Positions 12,001 through 23,668 of a stretch of DNA of 64,000 bases are shown piece by piece. The DNA is taken from contig OZ034968.1 in assembly GCA_964030785.1 (NCBI GenBank), positions 32,684,686 through 32,748,685 on the forward strand, in the 5' to 3' direction. Source of the DNA: Siderastrea siderea (lineage: Eukaryota > Cnidaria > Anthozoa > Scleractinia > Rhizangiidae). The translations under genes and the position numbers were made by a program. How positions within the stretch are numbered: the stretch's first letter is position 1; each line of letters opens with the position of its first letter. The notes under the pieces were generated by a model. That model searched no databases. It was not told the DNA's origin and saw only the letters and a list, made by a program, of their open reading frames with translations.

Positions 12001-15000
12001 GCGTCATAATAGGTCGGCAGTATGCAGTTATAGTATGGCGTATTCGAAACTACAGCAAAAGACTCCTACTCGTAAAACTCTATCAAAACTCTATGTAGCA
12101 GATATATTCCTTTTCTTTTTCCATTATACAAGCAAGGCGGATGTTTAATAATTGCGGGTTTGTTTCATAACTACACCGGCTATTTTCCAAGAAAGTCATT
12201 GCCGATCGATCATGTCGTCGGCTTCACCGGTTAACATGGTTCGAACAAGTATGGAACACTTGCTCTTACGCGAGGTTCATGAAAACATTCCGTGTGTCCT
12301 CTTCTTTCCAGGACGATCCAGTGCTTTCAGTCTTCTTCTTCTTCTTTGCACGACTGGTTTCCGAAGACTTGTTGATTCAGCGTCGGTAGCGTCTTGTTCT
12401 TCGTGCTCTCTGTCATGTCTGTAACTTCCATAGCCAGCTAGTGGAATGTTAGTGTTTAGGTGCTTCTTCGTTGGATGATAAATGGTCATCCAGCTTCAAA
12501 ATCGCGTACATTTCGTCCAAATGTCTTCCCAAAGCCCCATGTAGGACAACAACACTCAATGCGCATACTCAGTAAAGAAACATTGTCCTCATAACTCCTC
12601 TCGGGATCGCGATCCCGCGAAAATACATTTGTATAATTTATGAATTTAGTTCGGCTCGGCAGGAGTACGACGTTTGAATCGCTGCCGTGCCAGAATTGTG
12701 TAACATGGTAGAGCTTGTCGAACTTAATTGTTCAGTCGAACTTAATTCAAAAATTTGATTCAGACGCTGTGCTTCTGCCGAGCTTTTGTCGAACTTAATT
12801 CTTGAATTAAGTTCGGCACGGCAGAAGCACGACGTCTGAACTGGGCATCACAGGTTAGAATTAGTCGACTTCCGACCTTGGTGAAAGTCTAGAATCATTC
12901 TTACATAGCCTGCACAACTCTGTGCCTTTAATCCTAAGACTAACCTTCCTCTCGTCCATAGAATGCAAAGAGTCATTGGTCAACGGGGGTCCATTGGACA
13001 TCGTGAAGTCAATAGCACATACCATTCTGATGACGCAATTTCCTCTGACGTAATCAATAAGACTAAATTGGCTATCCACATGACAATGAAGAATACGCAG
13101 TGTCCCCGAATTGGAATGTCGTTTAATTTTATTTTGTTTTCTTGGATTCACTATGTCCAGTTGCCTAACCGTTCTGTTGAGAGAATCATATTGCAAGAAT
13201 ATAAAAATTATACGATTGTATGACACCACCTCGGTTGGAAAAAAGAAACGGGTATTTCTCGCTTGTATGCTTTTTTCAACCAGCGCTGAACTCGATTTTA
13301 TTATTAAATGCAAGAAGATAGACTTTCTAGAGTATGTTTTCTCACGACTGAAATAAAGGATACTTAAAAGGGCTAAAACTTTAACATTAAAGAATACACT
13401 TTGCCACAATCTCAATGAAGATTTAGTGTGTACTGTTAAATCTTAACTATAAAGAAAAAAACTCCTATCAAAATTGTCCAAGGACAATTTTTTTTGTTCG
13501 CACTGGTTTGATTCCCCTGAAAAAGAACCAATTACCAAACGTTGATAGTATGACGCGTACGATATTATTATTCACTGTAACTGCGGTAATCTCGGCATTC
13601 CCGGCATGTGTCATCAACTCTTCTCTACGCAGAACCACTGAGGACACTGAAAAGTCATGTGGGAGACTGACATGGGTTTTGCATTTGCTATAAAACACGG
13701 CAGGAATATAAAGGCAAGCCCAGGAACCTGTCCAGATCGAAAGAAATCTGTTAACACATTATTTGTACTTGCAACAAGTACTTTACTGTACTGAAAGGTA
13801 TTTAGTCTCATGGAATGTCAACATTTAGTATAAGTATGTTTTCGTACCTCTTGAGAAGAGAACCTAAAGGTAACCTCGCCTCCCCTACTATGGAGTGGTT
13901 ACCACTGCTCGAGAAATGCCAGCAAGAGAGCATAAGCTGTCCGTCAACGTTGTCATTACATAGTTTTTGCAGACTGATTTGAAACGGGGCCCACCTAAGG
14001 TAAAACAGTAAATATTACAATTGATATAAACATGATGTTAGCCCCCTCAGACGAGGAAGTTTTGAATCTTCATATATATCAATTTTATGAGTTTTCCCTC
14101 TCATTAGTGACCCCTCTAAAAGGCGATCATCTCCCTGTACAAAGAGAAAGCTCTGGGAACGAGGTTGTGGGGATAGTGCTCAATAATTCAATGCGCATGC
14201 TCCTTACGTCACCGTAAAACTCGTTATCAGGATCTTCGTTCATGAGTTTGAAGCATTTCCCCTTTTCCCGACCAAAGAAAAATTGTTCCCACCTAGATCT
14301 AGGGGGAAAACAAATACAGCTGCCTAAAAAAGCAAAGGAAAACCTTGACCAACGAAATTCAAGCTTAACCTTTTCTTCTGTGTTTCTAATTGAAAAACCC
14401 GTTAGAAATGGCACCATTTTGAGTACCCCACGCTTAACACCGTTGACTAATTTGAGTGTTTTCAGCATCATCATCGTCTGCTCGAAGGCATTTTGTGTGT
14501 CATGTCTAAGGATACAGCATGATTGCAGAGACCTTTGCTACCGCGGCGACTGAACTACGGTCAACACAAGCCAGTAAACATGGCGACATTAAACAAGGAG
14601 AACCTTGGCAAGCCGTGCGCTACGCGCGGTTGCCGCGAGTCATATACCGTCACGGCATCAGGTAAAGCCACACACACGTCAAAACGTGTGTTTCCAACCG
14701 TATTGAGGAATCAAGCTAGGTTTTTCAATAGCTAGGTGTTCAATAAAGAGAACACAGGTCTTCCATTTTCGAATGTTAAGTCCAGGAAGTCAACGCTCTC
14801 TTTGCTTAGGGGTACACTAAACGATTTGCGAAATTGATTTGTGCAAATTAATAGTGAAAAAGTGAAAATATCCGTTGAAGATAGCTCGTTACCGTCAATC
14901 AGTTCAAGTTTGGCTAACGAAACAAAAATTATAAAAGGTCTTTTCATAGCGAATTTGGTCAGTTAAGTAATTTTTCATGACTATAAAGTAGACCCCTAAG

Positions 15001-18000
15001 AAGTTTTAAGTCTTAACAACTGTTAATGCTCAGAGTGTCCCGAGCGTTTACGTGTATTGGTATAAAGGAAAAGTAGTCCACACGAGGTAAAGAAAAAAAT
15101 CTTCGACCCTAAGTGGAATTCAAACCCACGAACCCCGGATTTTGATCACCTGTGCTCTACTCACTTAGCTATGAGACCAGGTGGGAGCAGTAACATTCAG
15201 CAGCAGTCGGGCAGCAGTATTCAGTGCTGAAATTGGCCGCTATCAAGACTGCTAGGTGCAACTAACATAATATTCCCCGGGGCACAAAAAGAATGAAATT
15301 GACTTACTTCGGAGACACTGTTCTTTTGACGACTTCAGATCTATACACCGGGTGAAAATGATCAGCTTTTGAGAGCAAACGATGAACTTCAAAAAATGCA
15401 TCACACTTTCCTAAAAGTCCTTTCTTCGCCAGATTCATGGCTCCAAAATGTAGTGACACATTTGTCCTACTGTCCCTTACATCTTCCACATACACGTGAA
15501 TATAACCACGTGACTTGACATCCCCTGGGACTCGCAATGTTCTTATTAAGGAACCGTTGTCCGATTCCAACAGCGTTTCCAGTTCTATTTCCAGAGAGCC
15601 GACGAAGTCGTGTTTACGGAGATCCTTTGAAGTAAAGTTGGCCAAATCGAACACTGAAAACCGAAGTCTTGGGTACAGTGTCGCGTTAGCTTCAATGGTA
15701 AACGTTTCTACAAACTGGAGAAACAAGAAATAAACATCAGTTGTGCAGCAATTCTTGAAGTCGTAAACTGAATGCACACGAGCAGATTATTTATGACAAG
15801 TTTTTTTACCAAAATTTTATTTGCTGGTGTAGGTGAGAGGATTTCGAGTGCATGGGTCTTTACAGTGCTGCACTTGTTTAGTTTTTGACAACTTTTTGAC
15901 AACAATGAATATATATTCAACATGTCGCGAGCGTGGGTCGAACAAAAAACCCGAGTCCCCGACGGGAGTCGAAACCATGACCCAGCCCGTACACCAGTCG
16001 GACGTTCTCTAACCACTGCACGAACTACTGGGAGATACTATAGCGAATAAAAAAAGAAAGATGGTGAATTTTCAGCTCGGAGAAGAAATAAGAAAAGATG
16101 GAATATTCAACGTGTCGAAGGACGTGGTTTCCGTGTCACATGGCAAAATATAATTAAAGTTTCACGTTCAAACTCGCGACTCCTCCTTTGTCAGCTCTTG
16201 GATGTGATTGGTCAGATGAAATGGAGGCCCTAAACAGTTGTCAAAAATGATGTCACAAGTTGTCAAAAGCTTTGTTCAAGTTACAACACGGTAAAACTAT
16301 GTCAGTTCTACTTTGATATAATTTACGGAGCGGGGATAAATTTAGGTCTATAGTGATCAGATTTTGCCCATAGGTCGTGGTCGGACATCATTTGTCGCGT
16401 CGTGAGACAAAAAACCTCTGTTTGTGTTGATCTCAAATCAAAGACTTCGTTCTCAACAAGGTGATGCATGTTTTGCAGTGTCAAAGGTAGAAGCATATAA
16501 CGTGGTCAAAGTTCGATAACATATGAGTTATACAACTATCGGCACTATTGTTAGCCTGCGTAGCAAGCGTTTCCGTACGCGTAGTATGGGGCTTTCCGCA
16601 GGTTTGAACTATTTTTCGCTTTTTAAACGCGCGAAAATTGGGTATCAGTGCTGCACTCACCCCAATTTTCACGCCGCCAAAAAGCGGTGCGAAAAATGCC
16701 TCGAACGGGCGGCAAAACCTACGGAAACGCTTGCTATGCAGACTACACTATTGTAGGTTTTGCAGTACAGAGAGAGGACCCTGCGTGGGAGCGAGGTTGT
16801 TTGCAGTGTACATAGACCAAAGTGACATGTGAAAGCATCTTTGTAGACTGTGTTGAAAAGTGTTTTGATCGCGTTCTTTGCCACTTGTTCGACACGTCAT
16901 GTCAAAGAGGTTACAAAGCGCCCTTTGCGGCTCGCGAGGTAAAAAAAAACAAGAACTTTCTATTGTTTGTAGGTCTATTCAACCGTTTGTCGCTCCAATT
17001 CAGATTAATTGAGTATATTAGTAAGAAACATTTTTCTTTAACCCTCAGTTCGAAGGGAACTCGTTTGCGCAGAAAAGCACTAAAAAAACTAGCACTATGA
17101 TGAGACAGTTAACGAAAAACCACCATGAAATTTTCTATGTTCAAAATAGCTGTTTTAAAAATTAGAAATCGGAATCGACGTGAACAACGGTTTGTTTTGG
17201 CAAAATGAAGGACATGAAGTCTTAAATACAAGAATCGGCTTTTGTAAATTTAAAGTTATAGAACGAAAAGTAAATAATTAAAACTTCATAGCTAACATAA
17301 AACCGAACTTATATGAATGGAACAAATTAGTCAGAACATCTCTAGATCTATCAAACAAATAAACGATGAAATATTATCTTTACTAATTGCTTGTAATTAC
17401 ATATGGTCGCAAATGCACTTGTTTTTTTCCTCACTGTCCACGTATTACTTATTACTTATACGACATTTTGGTCTTTAAATTATTTTTAAGCATGTAAAGT
17501 TTTTTCAACATAAAAGATTCCCAGTTTATCATAGACAACTTCTCCTCATCTCCTCCTCCTCCTCCTCGGAAGGCCAAAAGTTTTTAAATCTAGGAAGACC
17601 AAGCAGTCCCCATTTGATCTCTCGTTCATTCTCGTCCCCAGAGCCCACGATCCTTTTGGTCGAGAGCAGTGGGCTCTCGATTCTTGTCGCAGACCAAAAG
17701 GATCGTGAGCTCTGGGGACGAGAATGTCTATCGTTCTAACCTGTGCCAGGTGTGAACTTTGAAATAAATAAAGACTGCACTAAAAGATTTAGCAAGCCAA
17801 ATTTACATTAATCTCTCACGGTTTCTTCATTTAATTTTACCGAACAGAAAAATCAGAAGTGCAAACAAGAGAGCTAATAGAGAGTAAGTTTCAAAATCAG
17901 TGTACAAATGACACATGCAGGAGCACAGAAGAAGAAACTTACATAGCTATTTAAACAAGACTGTAAATATAACATAATAACTCCAACCATTTTATTTTTC

Positions 18001-18894
18001 ACCTTGCAACTGCTGTTTTGTTCAGTTTTCGAGCATTTAAGCCTAGTTTTTGAAATTGCTAAGCTTTCAAAGGACCTTAATTATTCATTTTTCATAACTG
18101 TCAAAGTTATAGCACCTAAAGGTCATTGGCAAACAGATTTCTGTCTTGAATAAAGAGGAATCATTATTTTGTTTTAAAAAGACTACCGTCAAAGATAAAA
18201 TGTAAATAAATGTTTCTGACATTCATGAATTATGTGTTTTTTGTGAATGAAAACTGATAAAAGTTAAGACAGTATGACGCGAAAAAGTCCCTTTATGTTT
18301 ATTTATAAAACAAAGCCCCTAAACACATTCAGCAAAATCGCGAACTGAAATAAAAATCATAGTGCCTTTCGAATAGTTTTATCGGGTAAATTATAACTTG
18401 CAATTTTGGGTAATGGTATATATATTTTTTAAATATCGGGAAAATACTGTAAGAGATCAGATCGCATGGTCTTTAAGGGGTACTTCTTAACAAAAAGGTA
18501 TAACGAGCCTCATTTGATTAAATACAAGAAATTTTCGGTTAATTAACTGACTATATTTGCCGAAGCTGCTAAAATCAAGTACCTTTGGGTGCAAGCAATT
18601 CGGTATGGATTCTGTTCTTCCGTATTCCATCCATTGTCCAAGTCGCTTCACGTACATAACACACATGGGATCGCTTCTGGAGAATGAATCAAGCTGTACA
18701 AGATCCGTGCATTCTACGAACACCTCCAATTTACGTTTCTTTTGGAAAGCGTTCGTTTGTAATGTGCCGTATCTACCGAGACTTTGTACCCCATTCCCTT
18801 TGAACGGCAACGAAGGTTCACTGTCTTTTGCTGCCACCTTATAATTCCTCAAAGACGGGGACGACGTGCTTTTCGCCACTATTTTCGCCATGAA
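9064..18894 (-). CDS. CPNE: copine (two C2 domains plus copine vWA domain)
   Basis: Phospholipid-binding copine family protein. Minus-strand exons: 18894-18583 (ATG at 18891-18889), 15714-15308, 13994-13903, 13173-12945, 11530-11360, 10886-10626, 10025-9900, 9318-9064 (TAA). Borders and phases agree except between 13903 and 13173, where an exon of length 3n+1 is required and was not found; it should encode the last strand of C2B. Order of domains: N-terminal extension of about 45 residues, C2A (RSDPMCVMY, then FVETFTIE), C2B (GKCDAFFEV, WAPFQISL), vWA (AIDFTMSNG, GFGAQ, LGGPTYLAPV, LPLSIVVVGVG), and a Pro-rich tail with a CPTC pair. C2B lacks most loop aspartates. An alternative 5' exon ending at 19324 (phase 0, GT donor) could add 30 residues plus FMAK. 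Family assignment is firm; paralogue is unknown. Confidence 0.9.
10136..10457. repeat. fold-back element in copine intron
   Basis: CAACCTGGTCCCCAGGGCCC at the left is mirrored by GGGCCTTCTCC-type sequence ending ACGAGGTTG at the right. The outer arms continue through ATGGCGGTCGGAGAAACCCC and its inverse CTTGGCCAGGGGTTTCTCCA. A second small hairpin (ACTCCACGAATCGTGGAGT) sits inside. ATTGCT flanks both sides, a possible target duplication. Confidence 0.65.
11790..12850. repeat. decayed repeat cluster in copine intron
   Basis: Related CAGAAGCACGACGTCTGAA motifs occur in both orientations around 11880-11980 and 12640-12840. A clear hairpin spans about 12760-12840 (TCAGACGCTGTGCTTCTGCC against GGCAGAAGCACGACGTCTGA). 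The middle (12277-12489, minus) has a basic open frame with an RRRRRLKALDRPGKKR stretch and no recognisable domain. It is probably a degenerate DNA transposon. Confidence 0.4.
14732..14947 (-). pseudogene. possible reverse-transcriptase fragment
   Basis: A 71-residue frame in a copine intron reads PLSKESVDFLDLTFENGR, resembling the short segment after the catalytic motif in Penelope-like reverse transcriptases (xSxESVNFLD). No catalytic motif is present. It is too short to classify, and could be chance. Confidence 0.25.
15108..15190 (-). repeat. tRNA-derived SINE head
   Basis: Read on the minus strand, TAGCTAAGTGAGTAGAGCAC resembles an A box and GGGTTTGAATTCC resembles a B box, spaced as in a tRNA. 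The acceptor stem does not pair properly, so this is a SINE head and not a functional tRNA gene. It lies 120 bases from a copine exon. Confidence 0.55.
15925..16030 (-). repeat. second tRNA-derived SINE fragment
   Basis: The minus strand reads TCGTGCAGTGGTTAGAGAAC (A-box-like) followed by GGTTTCGACTCCCG (B-box-like). The order and spacing are tRNA-like but the stems are not conserved. It is located in the large first coding intron of the copine gene. Confidence 0.55.
16552..16745. mobile_element. MITE, TAGCCTGCG family, with 9-bp target duplication
   Basis: Starts TAGCCTGCGTAGCAAGCGTT and ends with a near reverse complement (AACGCTTGCTATGCAGACTA). CACTATTGT precedes it (16543-16551) and follows it (16746-16754), a perfect 9-bp duplication. 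It carries no transposase, consistent with a nonautonomous Mutator-like element. It lies in a copine intron. Confidence 0.8.
17627..17726. repeat. 100-bp hairpin, ATTCTCGTCCCCAGAGC family, copy 2
   Basis: Ends are the same as in the element at 7974-8079, but the stem reads ACGATCCTTTTGGTC against its complement. The termini are therefore the conserved part of this family. Confidence 0.75.
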
Positions 18895-20561
18895 CTGAAA
18901 TAGAAAAGACAAACGTCCAAGTAAAATAAATATTGTAGAATCTGTCTTTTGAGTCCTCAGTCTTTTTAGTGAAAAAAAAATCAATGTTTGTTTGTTTATT
19001 ATTTAAACATCTGTCTTAAGGTCCTTTTTACCTGTGTAGTTAATAAGGTTGCCAGAATACATTTGAAACGGACGAAAATTTCAACAAGGCAAAAAAGAAG
19101 GAAAACAAGAACACCGCAGAAATGCACTGCTCAATCTGGTTTCATTTGAAAGATAAAACTTCAGGATTTTTTCTGCAGACTCAAAATTAACTTAGAACTG
19201 TGAAATTCACATAACCAACTCAAGAAAGTTTACTAAATTTGAATTTAGAGTTCTGCTTTTTGGCGTACCAATAGACGGGAATAAAAACAAAACACTAAAC
19301 AATAGACTACACGTAAACAATACCTGAAATGAAAAAGAACAGACACTGGTCAAGACGCTCTTGTACCGGAGGTATTCGAGGACAGAGCCAAATTTAGAGT
19401 GGCGTTCTGTCAATATCAGCTACAAAAGCCGTGATATTGAAATTTTCTGCGGCGAAAGTCATAGAGCACCGGTGAATACAATTGTTTGACAAACAAAGTA
19501 ACACAATGAACTTTTATGCCTTTTCGCCCCTGAGAAGAACTGATTTGATTGGCTGTTGTTATTTAAATAACCATACAGCCGCCGATTAAACTTTCAAATC
19601 ACGTCAAATCAGAGCTTGATGAAACATTTACGGCAGTTTCTTGGAAACATGAAAGCTTTAAAAGAAATTCAAAGGCCTTGAACAAATAAGGCTAATATAA
19701 CTAACTGCTTTTCGATTTTAAGAGATTCTTTGTCAAGTTCTGTGCGTGCTACCGTTCATTAATTAATGACGCTGCGCAGAAGACAGTAATAAGTCAATAA
19801 TTTCACGTTAACTACTTTAAATCAGCGAAATATAGAATTGCTTACTTATGTCTTATAACTACAGATTGTAAGATAGAGAATTTGTCAAATCTCGCCCGAA
19901 TTCCTGCTGTTTACATCGGGCCTGACAACTTCATACTCAAAATGCACAATATCGGAATGAAGAAATCGTTTTAAGTTGACCCTGTACACAAGAATATCAA
20001 CCTACCTGTTTACCGGGGGGGTAGCGTTAGTCCCCCCTCGACTCGTCTGGTGCCAAATAAGATGAAATGAATACAGTAAAGTCATCTCTTCAAGGTCAGT
20101 CTCGACATGATCATTGATTCATCACAAGACTCGCTTGAGCAAGTTGCGTGACAAACACGTTGTTGTCAAGGAAAAAATTAGATCTGTTTACATAAATGCG
20201 TGACTTCAAGCGTGACTTTTGCGTAATCACCGTGTGCGTATTACGAAATAAATCGAGAGCTAAAATTAGTCATGAATTTTGTTTGCGTTAAGAGAACGAC
20301 ACCATCGCACCACAATCTAAAGTGAACGAACGTTTGCTATTTTATTTGTCAAATTCTAGAAAGATGGAAAGCGACAAGCTCCAAATTACTCAAATTGAAA
20401 TCGTCGCTTTAAGCCCAAGTTTTGTTCACGTATAGTGCCGAAGATATGTCTCATACCCCATATTTTCATGGTAGGTATGTAGATGGGCGCGTAGGTAGGG
20501 AGGGGGGGGGGGTGGATAGGTAGGTTAACAGGTAAGGTATACAGATTTTACAGATAAGAAG

Positions 20562-20809
20562 TGGGGGCGTGGTGGTGTAGCGGTTAGCGCGTTGGACTTC
20601 AGGCTGAAGGTCGGGGGTTCGACGCTCACAGGCCCTGCCATCGTGTTGTTTCCTTAGACAGGAAACTTTACCCCACATTGTCTCTCTCCACCCAGGTGTG
20701 TAAACGGGCACCGGCGACATACTGCTTGGGGGTGACCCTGCGATGGACTAGCATCCCGTCCAGGGGAGAGTAGCAATACTCTCAGTTGCTTCATGCTACG
20801 GAAGCCGAC
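20562..20809 (+). mobile_element. tRNA-derived SINE, complete, with 12-bp target duplication
   Basis: A 248-bp element beginning GTGGTGTAGCGGTTAGCGCG region (A-box-like) with GGGGGTTCGACGC (B-box-like) about 40 bases later. The tail has GATGGACTAGCATCCCGTCC and TTGCTTCATGCTACGGAAGC, a tail type I recall from anthozoan SINEs. ACAGATAAGAAG occurs on both sides (20550-20561 and 20810-20821), so both ends are defined. A decayed relative of its middle part appears near 58435-58560. Confidence 0.85.
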
Positions 20810-20942
20810 ACAGATAAGAAGCTGGAGTGTACCAAATGTAAACAGCTCAAGTTTGACACATCAAATGCGAGTTTCAAAAAACAATAAGGTTGGTGGAAAA
20901 CACGGAGTGTTATCGACAGCAGTTTGTAAACTGATTTTGCAA

Positions 20943-21112
20943 TAGCCTGCGAAGCAAGCGTTTCCGTAGGTTTTTCCGCCCCTTCGAGTCATTTTTCGCT
21001 TTTTGGCGGCGCGAAAATTGCGGCGAGCGAAACCCTGATGGGAGGGGGAGGGACAGCGAAAAAAGCTTCAAACCTGCGGAAAGCCCTACGGAAACGCTTG
21101 CCACGCAGGCTA
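20943..21112. mobile_element. MITE, TAGCCTGCG family, best-preserved copy
   Basis: A 170-bp element from TAGCCTGCGAAGCAAGCGTT to AACGCTTGCCACGCAGGCTA. ATTTTGCAA flanks both sides exactly (20934-20942 and 21113-21121), a 9-bp duplication. Same family as 16552-16745. Confidence 0.85.
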
Positions 21113-21307
21113 ATTTTGCAACGTTCAAGCACGCCAACTTTCAAGTGTTATCTGAGATCATTTCAAATTTTGTTTCTTCTTTTATTGACTGCCTTAAAAC
21201 AAACAGAAATATTTTTCTCTACATTGAACAAATTTTAAAAATATATTCTATAAAGTGCTAATGGTTTAAGCTACAGGACTTAAAACTAATCAAAGCAATG
21301 GTATTTA

Positions 21308-21923
21308 CCGGACCTTCGCGGGTGTCTTCTGGGAAAAAATTCGTATGCGCGCCATTTTAAAGAAAAACATGGCAAAAGTGCATTTCGGAAAAAAGAAAAT
21401 CGCAAACAACCACGAAAATGACCGTGTCATTCAATTGAATTAATAGGGTATCATATCCAAGCGCATTGGCAAAATAACTGCACTAAATCACAAAGGATCA
21501 ATCATCAAAAGTGTGAGCATTTTTCGATATTCTGACTGGCTATTTTTTAAATAATCTGTCAAGTTCGAGCAGCAAAGAATACGAAATGAGCATTGCATTG
21601 AAGATCACCACGGGTGAAATGTTACAAATTTCAAAAATCCCCAACACACTTTGGTTTCATAAGATCTAAGGAATGTTCAGGTCAAATTTCATAGAAATCC
21701 GCCGAAGTTTGAAACCCTATTAATTCATTTATCTGATAGAATAGCGCATGGTCATTTTCGCCGTCATTATTGCGGAATTAAAAAAAGATGGCAATTCATA
21801 TTTTTTTGAAATCTACATTTATTAACCTTTCCAACGATTTATAGTTTGCCGCGTTTTCCTTTAAAATGGCACGCATACAATTTTTTTCCCGGAGGACACG
21901 GGAGGACACCCGCGAAGGTCCGG
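21308..21923. mobile_element. 616-bp nonautonomous DNA transposon with long terminal inverted repeats
   Basis: CCGGACCTTCGCGGGTGTCT at the left matches the reverse complement of the right end. The arms then continue through GGGAAAAAATTCGTATGCG and CCATTTTAAAG, about 65 bp with one insertion. No transposase frame is inside. No clean target duplication was seen, so the family is open. Confidence 0.75.
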
Positions 21924-22528
21924 AGTAACCAAAAATTAACGAGTAGATTCGTTATAAAGTCTAGCTAATATCAATTTAAGTGTTTCAGTGGCCCGAAACC
22001 ACTTTATTGAAAAACAAACAAACAAAAAATGGCTCAAAAATATTGATTCGAAGAAAGTTGGACCTAATTGACGATTTAGAACATTCGTACAAGATTAGGG
22101 TGATCGGTGAAAAAGACAAGCCCAAAATAATAAAAAATGGCAATAATCTAATCTAAGGAAATGAAACTCGAAAATGGAAATGGCCGACTTCTGACCCAAG
22201 AGCAAATTCCAGAGACACAAAACACGGGAGAACGACGACTCTCCCGCCTGATTACAAGCGACGCAAAAATTGACAAAGCAACATAAGCAGAAATCTTGAG
22301 AGACAGCTATCGACACAAGCATGAGCGCTTATAATTACTCGTGAGCAGTTGGGTTTTTCTTTCTGCTTGTGCTTTGAGGCTTGTCATTCATGTCCTCACA
22401 TCACATAAGCATAAGCAAAGGACAACGAACACGTTCGTTTTTGTTACCCTTAAGCCAAGCGAGGGCATCACTTGCACTTACAATAATTATCATGCTTGTG
22501 TCGTTTGTGAAAATCACAATCAAGGCAT

Positions 22529-23349
22529 CTCATCCTCCAAATATGAACAAGCTTTAGACCAGAAAACATGATGCAACAAATTTGTGCGCAACTTTTAAAC
22601 GTTACCATGGATGAGTTACACAAAAACTAACGCCAAGCGTAACTGCTAACGTCAGACGTTAACACAGTGATAAAAAACTGGAGTCAACGCCTGACGGTAG
22701 AAGGTACGCCGGACGTTACGTTTTAAGCAACTCGCCCCATATTTCCACCCCAGGGACCCGTTTCTCGAACTCCCGATATCACACCGGCGTGTGTTCCTCG
22801 AAAGTCCCAAAACATTTGGGGCCGATGTCAGGCACAATAATTCACACTGTCTCTTGACGTCTCCAAGCATGAAAATTTGTTAAGAGTTTTACACTTTTTC
22901 TCTTACAGACATTTTTCCAACGAAAGCATCGTACACTGAATGAGTGGTTCGCATCTTTACAAATGATTTTCCAGGCCCGATTAATTCAGTAACGGTACTT
23001 TCGATGATAATTAGAAGACAAAATGGTCAATGTGAGACGGTAAAATTTAGCTTTTAGTTTTAATTAAACTGAGTCTCTGTTGAAGAATAGGGCCCGGTAA
23101 GTAATCGGAAGTTTCGAGAAACGGGCCCAGAAGTGTTGCACGCAACAAGTCAGAAGTAATAAAATGATCGAGTAGGTGACACACGCTATTTGTCGCGCAA
23201 AAAATTGCGCCCTGCATATGGGTCTTGAAACTTTCAAGTTTCCGCTGAAAATCTCATCAAGGTTCCTCCATGGTGACGTTTAGAAGTTGCGCACAAATTT
23301 GTTGCATCGTGTTTTCTGGTCTAAGGCTTGTTGATATTTGTAGGATGAG
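22529..23349. mobile_element. inverted-repeat element with a second element nested inside
   Basis: Outer arms of about 82 bp (22529-22610 and 23268-23349) share CAAGCTTTAGACCAGAAAAC, AATTTGTGCGCAACTT and CCATGG in inverse order. Inside, a separate pair of ends at 22752 and 23128 reads GGGACCCGTTTCTCGAA and its inverse; those termini also bound the element at 56024-56412. The order of insertion is therefore outer first, inner second. Confidence 0.7.
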
Positions 23350-23668
23350 CGAAAATTCTCGAAAACGGGTAATGCACTATGCGCTGATAGGCGCCCGCTA
23401 AGGAGAGACACTATCGCGTCACGTGATCGATTTCGACTAATGAGAGCACGCCAAAATTTAGTGCTGTACTATAAATCACTAAATGACTGCCTGCTATCAC
23501 AATTATGGTACAAATATAATTTTAAAAAATAGAACCATTGCAAAGAGCTATCATAGTATTAACATTAAGTTACTAACTTGACATTCTTTTGTAAATACAA
23601 TTTGTTTTTCTCATATCACTAGTCTATCTATACCATCAGTCTCCACAGACAAATTCTGTGATAACTAG

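Larger units (their letters stand above)
19414..23668. other. intergenic region between copine and AKIP1, repeat-filled
   Basis: No supported gene. It contains a SINE (20562-20809), a 170-bp MITE (20943-21112), a 616-bp inverted-repeat element (21308-21923) and a nested pair of inverted repeats (22529-23349). The rest is A/T-rich unique-looking sequence with only short chance frames. The copine promoter should lie near 19.0-19.6 kb, where no core motif is decisive. Confidence 0.5.

Noticed and set aside
19207..19413. First coding exon of copine (MTERHSKFG...)
   Set aside because: It can splice in phase to 18894, but the peptide has no family support and an ATG exists at 18891; kept only as an alternative in the copine entry.
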